A DNA stretch of 64,000 bases from Flavobacterium salmonis (GTDB lineage Bacteria; Bacteroidota; Bacteroidia; Flavobacteriales; Flavobacteriaceae). The notes under the pieces are model-generated. The model had not been told where the DNA came from. It did no database searches and was given only the letters and a program-made list of their open reading frames with translations. The translations under genes and the position numbers were made by a program. This document shows positions 62,302-64,000 of this stretch, piece by piece. Location of the stretch: contig NZ_CAIJDP010000046.1 of the NCBI RefSeq assembly GCF_903819435.1, positions 43,781-107,780 of the forward strand. The letters are read 5' to 3'. Positions within the stretch are counted from its first letter, which is position 1. Every line of letters begins with the position of its first letter.

Positions 62302-62327
62302 GTCAGGGGAGTATCGAACACCTGTGG
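62302..62327 (-). other. tRNA-3'-end-like repeat, copy 2
   Basis: Minus strand CAGGTGTTCGATACTCCCC then TGACAG: shares AGGTGTTCGA and CCCTGACAG with the fragment at 62056. Confidence 0.35.
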
Positions 62328-62390
62328 AAAAGAACTGTATGTGTAGTCTACAAAAAACCCAGTATACTGAGGTTTAATAATCTATAGAGT

Positions 62391-62421
62391 GATTGGAAAC
62401 TGCAATCGAGCACCTGATTCC
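62391..62421 (-). other. tRNA-3'-end-like repeat, copy 3
   Basis: Minus strand CAGGTGCTCGATTGCAG, more diverged. The three fragments are spaced about 200 and 90 bp. Confidence 0.3.
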
Positions 62422-62589
62422 GTGTTAACTTTTTTTGAAAGCTCAAAAGGTGTAGAACTTAATCAACCTGACGATCAATTCAACGTCCCGGCCGTTAGTC
62501 TGTGGCGATAGGAAAGTATATTCCATCAAGTCGGCACTAGCCGTTTCAGGTAAGATGGTGTCTTCTAAATTAATTACTATTATGCAGCA

Positions 62590-63222
62590 TTAATTTACCT
62601 GATTTTTTCGAAAAGAAAACTGCTTGTTAATCCCTGTGGAACCGATTCTGAAGTTTACCATTTCCATACTCGCATTAAAATGGGCGGCAATTGCAGCATT
62701 GGTCATATTGTTTTTCTTAGCCCATAAAAGACATGGTCGTGACAGTTGTAAGGTGGCGCCGAGATATATAGCTTCATCTTCCTGGGATTTATCAAAATCA
62801 CGCATCCCTAAAGGTAAATTAATTCCTTGCGGTGGTAATTTAACTTCATGTTCGCAAATAATATGGGCAATCTCGTGCATAATGTCACTTTGTTGTCTTG
62901 CAGGAACATGGTAATTATTATGAATGATAATACGATTACCTGCTTTGGTAATCATCGTTAAGGCACTCCATCCGTATCCCTCGCAATCGATACCTTCTAA
63001 CTTTTTGAGTTCAGCAGCATCGGTGATAAAGTCAGTGGCCCTATAAATGGGAATCTTTAAGTAATTTGCAAGCTTAAAAGCACAAAGCGGTGCACATGCA
63101 TGTATACCAAGTTTCTCGCGATATTCAGTCGAGATGCGTTCGGCCTTTGCCTTAAATCCACGTATGAGCGTTGTTTGCGTTGCCAATTGTCTGCACTTAT
63201 TTGGTGTCGTATGCCATATCAA
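62590..63222 (-). CDS. ImmA/IrrE-family metallopeptidase
   Basis: 210 residues. Zinc motif His116-Glu-Ile-Ala-His120 in IMHEIAHIICEH, plus a C-terminal helical part (AIYLGATLQLSRPCLLWA, MTNAAIAAHFNAS) typical of ImmA/IrrE proteins. Such peptidases cut or inactivate the repressor of a mobile element after DNA damage. Its start overlaps the end of the XRE gene by 26 bases, so the two form a repressor-protease pair. Confidence 0.9.
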   Translation of the reverse strand: MIWHTTPNKCRQLATQTTLIRGFKAKAERISTEYREKLGIHACAPLCAFKLANYLKIPIYRATDFITDAAELKKLEGIDCEGYGWSALTMITKAGNRIIIHNNYHVPARQQSDIMHEIAHIICEHEVKLPPQGINLPLGMRDFDKSQEDEAIYLGATLQLSRPCLLWAKKNNMTNAAIAAHFNASMEMVNFRIGSTGINKQFSFRKNQVN

Positions 63223-63532
63223 TCATCTTAATAAGCATGTTGACTGTGTCCTGACTCAATTCTTTTTCTGCCCGAAGGTGAGCAACCACATGCTCTTTAT
63301 TTGAAGTAGGTTTATTTGAAGTATCCCCCAAAATAAAAGTATCGGTAGTTACTTTCAACCAGTTACAAATACTGATAAATGTATCGACATCTGGTATTTT
63401 CCCTTGTTCTATTCTTGATAGTGTTGCTGCACTGACATTGCCAATTTCTTCAGCGACAGCTCTCAAACCCTTACTTGCTCTTTTACTTTTTAACATCCCT
63501 GCTAAAAGGTCTGTATTAAGTGTTGACTGCAT
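63197..63532 (-). CDS. XRE-family repressor
   Basis: 111 residues; helix-turn-helix in about 14-66 (RAVAEEIGNVSAATLSRIEQGKIPD). The C-terminal part is helical and may dimerise. Paired with the ImmA/IrrE gene by overlap. Probably binds the TTGTTTCAT inverted repeat in its own divergent promoter region. Confidence 0.92.
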   Translation of the reverse strand: MQSTLNTDLLAGMLKSKRASKGLRAVAEEIGNVSAATLSRIEQGKIPDVDTFISICNWLKVTTDTFILGDTSNKPTSNKEHVVAHLRAEKELSQDTVNMLIKMIDMAYDTK

Positions 63533-63557
63533 GTTGATAAGTTTTATTAATTAAACA

Positions 63558-63637
63558 TTGTTTCATTGGTGCAACATATAAAAATTCTTAATATCTTTGC
63601 TGCAACAAGATTGACATTTGTCTTATATATGAAACAA
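63558..63637. promoter_or_regulatory. Divergent promoter with inverted operator
   Basis: TTGTTTCAT (63558-63566) and its perfect complement ATGAAACAA (63629-63637) enclose a plus-strand promoter: TTG at 63566-63568, 23 bases, -7 box TATCTTTG at 63592-63599. Likely operator of the XRE repressor. Confidence 0.6.
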
Positions 63638-63668
63638 AGGTAATACTAATTTTTAAATTTTAATCATC

Positions 63669-63893
63669 ATGACTAAAAAAAATCAGCATGTTGTGCCAAA
63701 AGGTGACAACTGGGCAATCAGAGGCGCGGGTAACAGTAAAGTTACCAAGGTAGTGTCAACGCAAAAAGAAGCGGTTCAAATCGCCCGGAAAATTGCAATT
63801 AACCAAGGCTCGGAAATGCTCGTTCACGGCAGGAATGGCCAGATCAGGGAGCGCAATACTTATGGTAAAGACAGTTTTCCGCCAAAAGGATAA
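63669..63893 (+). CDS. DUF2188 protein
   Basis: 74 residues of the DUF2188 family: HVVPKGDNWAIRGAGNSK, TQKEAVQIARKIAINQG, LVHGRNGQIRERNTYG. A small strand-helix-strand domain frequent in mobile elements and next to XRE/ImmA modules; function unknown. Expressed from the divergent promoter with the XRE gene. Confidence 0.85.
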   Translation: MTKKNQHVVPKGDNWAIRGAGNSKVTKVVSTQKEAVQIARKIAINQGSEMLVHGRNGQIRERNTYGKDSFPPKG

Positions 63894-63962
63894 TCAATGA
63901 GTGGAGTTGCTACCTTTGAGTGGAGACATATTTAAAAAAATAGATTTAAATTTGTTTTATCA

Positions 63963-64000
63963 TGAAAAGAGTATTTGACGAATCATTCAAGAAGATGGCA
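63963..64000 (+). CDS. Start of a gene cut by the window end, possibly IS3-type OrfA
   Basis: Only MKRVFDESFKKMA is visible. It resembles the N-terminus of small IS3-family OrfA transposases. The preceding sequence (GTGGAGTTGCTACCTTTGAGTGGAGACA, read in two parts at about 63900-63927) could be the left inverted repeat of such an element. Too short to prove. Confidence 0.35.

Overview
The window looks like a chromosomal segment of a Flavobacterium-type bacterium (Bacteroidota). The signs are low GC, few Shine-Dalgarno sites, promoter boxes of the TAnnTTTG type, many exported proteins and lipoproteins, a family-117 (DUF2723) membrane glycosyltransferase, and several palindromic extragenic repeats of a style seen in this group. 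All family calls were made by reading the sequence; no database search was run.

1-28.4 kb, plus strand: after one GNAT acetyltransferase comes a large glycan-degradation cluster. It holds a GH43-like enzyme, two sialidase-fold beta-propellers, two GH78 alpha-L-rhamnosidases, an alpha/beta-hydrolase esterase, a GH95 enzyme, an MGH1-like alpha/alpha-barrel hydrolase, a periplasmic sugar-isomerase-fold protein, a 937-residue TIM-barrel hydrolase of GH67/GH115-like layout, and two GH2 enzymes. Nearly all carry signal peptides or lipoboxes. No SusC/SusD pair, sulfatase or lyase is present, so uptake must be encoded elsewhere. A small unknown protein and a BRO-N/DinD-like protein interrupt the set. 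The enzymes suggest removal of rhamnose, galactose/fucose and uronic acid from a branched plant-type glycan.

28.5-34.9 kb: a small operon (SDR oxidoreductase, ABM-like protein, AraC regulator, MazG-like protein) follows a 21-bp-spaced direct repeat. Next is a translationally coupled pair of P-loop ATPases, the second with TPRs, behind a double 18-bp palindrome.

34.9-41.3 kb: an acid-sugar catabolic island. An MFS permease faces away from a tight operon encoding a RuBisCO-like protein, a DUF1537 four-carbon-acid-sugar kinase and an Asp/Glu-racemase-fold protein; a BASS-type symporter follows. The arrangement resembles apionate-type pathways and may process a sugar acid released by the glycan cluster.

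41.3-48.7 kb: small lipoproteins, a membrane protein with a Gly/Cys-rich tail, a PQQ-like propeller protein, and a membrane-anchored winged-helix regulator divergent from a small exported protein.

48.8-61.1 kb: mostly housekeeping: tRNA-Gln(TTG), the GT117 protein, a polysaccharide deacetylase, a thioredoxin-fold protein lacking both active cysteines, a metallophosphoesterase, a two-component system flanked by three Lys-rich exported peptides, and DNA polymerase I. Two of the peptide promoters share an identical direct repeat at identical spacing.

61.3-64 kb: mobile DNA: an IS200-like transposase with an altered HUH motif, three decayed tRNA-3'-end-like repeats, an ImmA/IrrE peptidase with an XRE repressor, a DUF2188 protein and the start of a possible IS3-type transposase.
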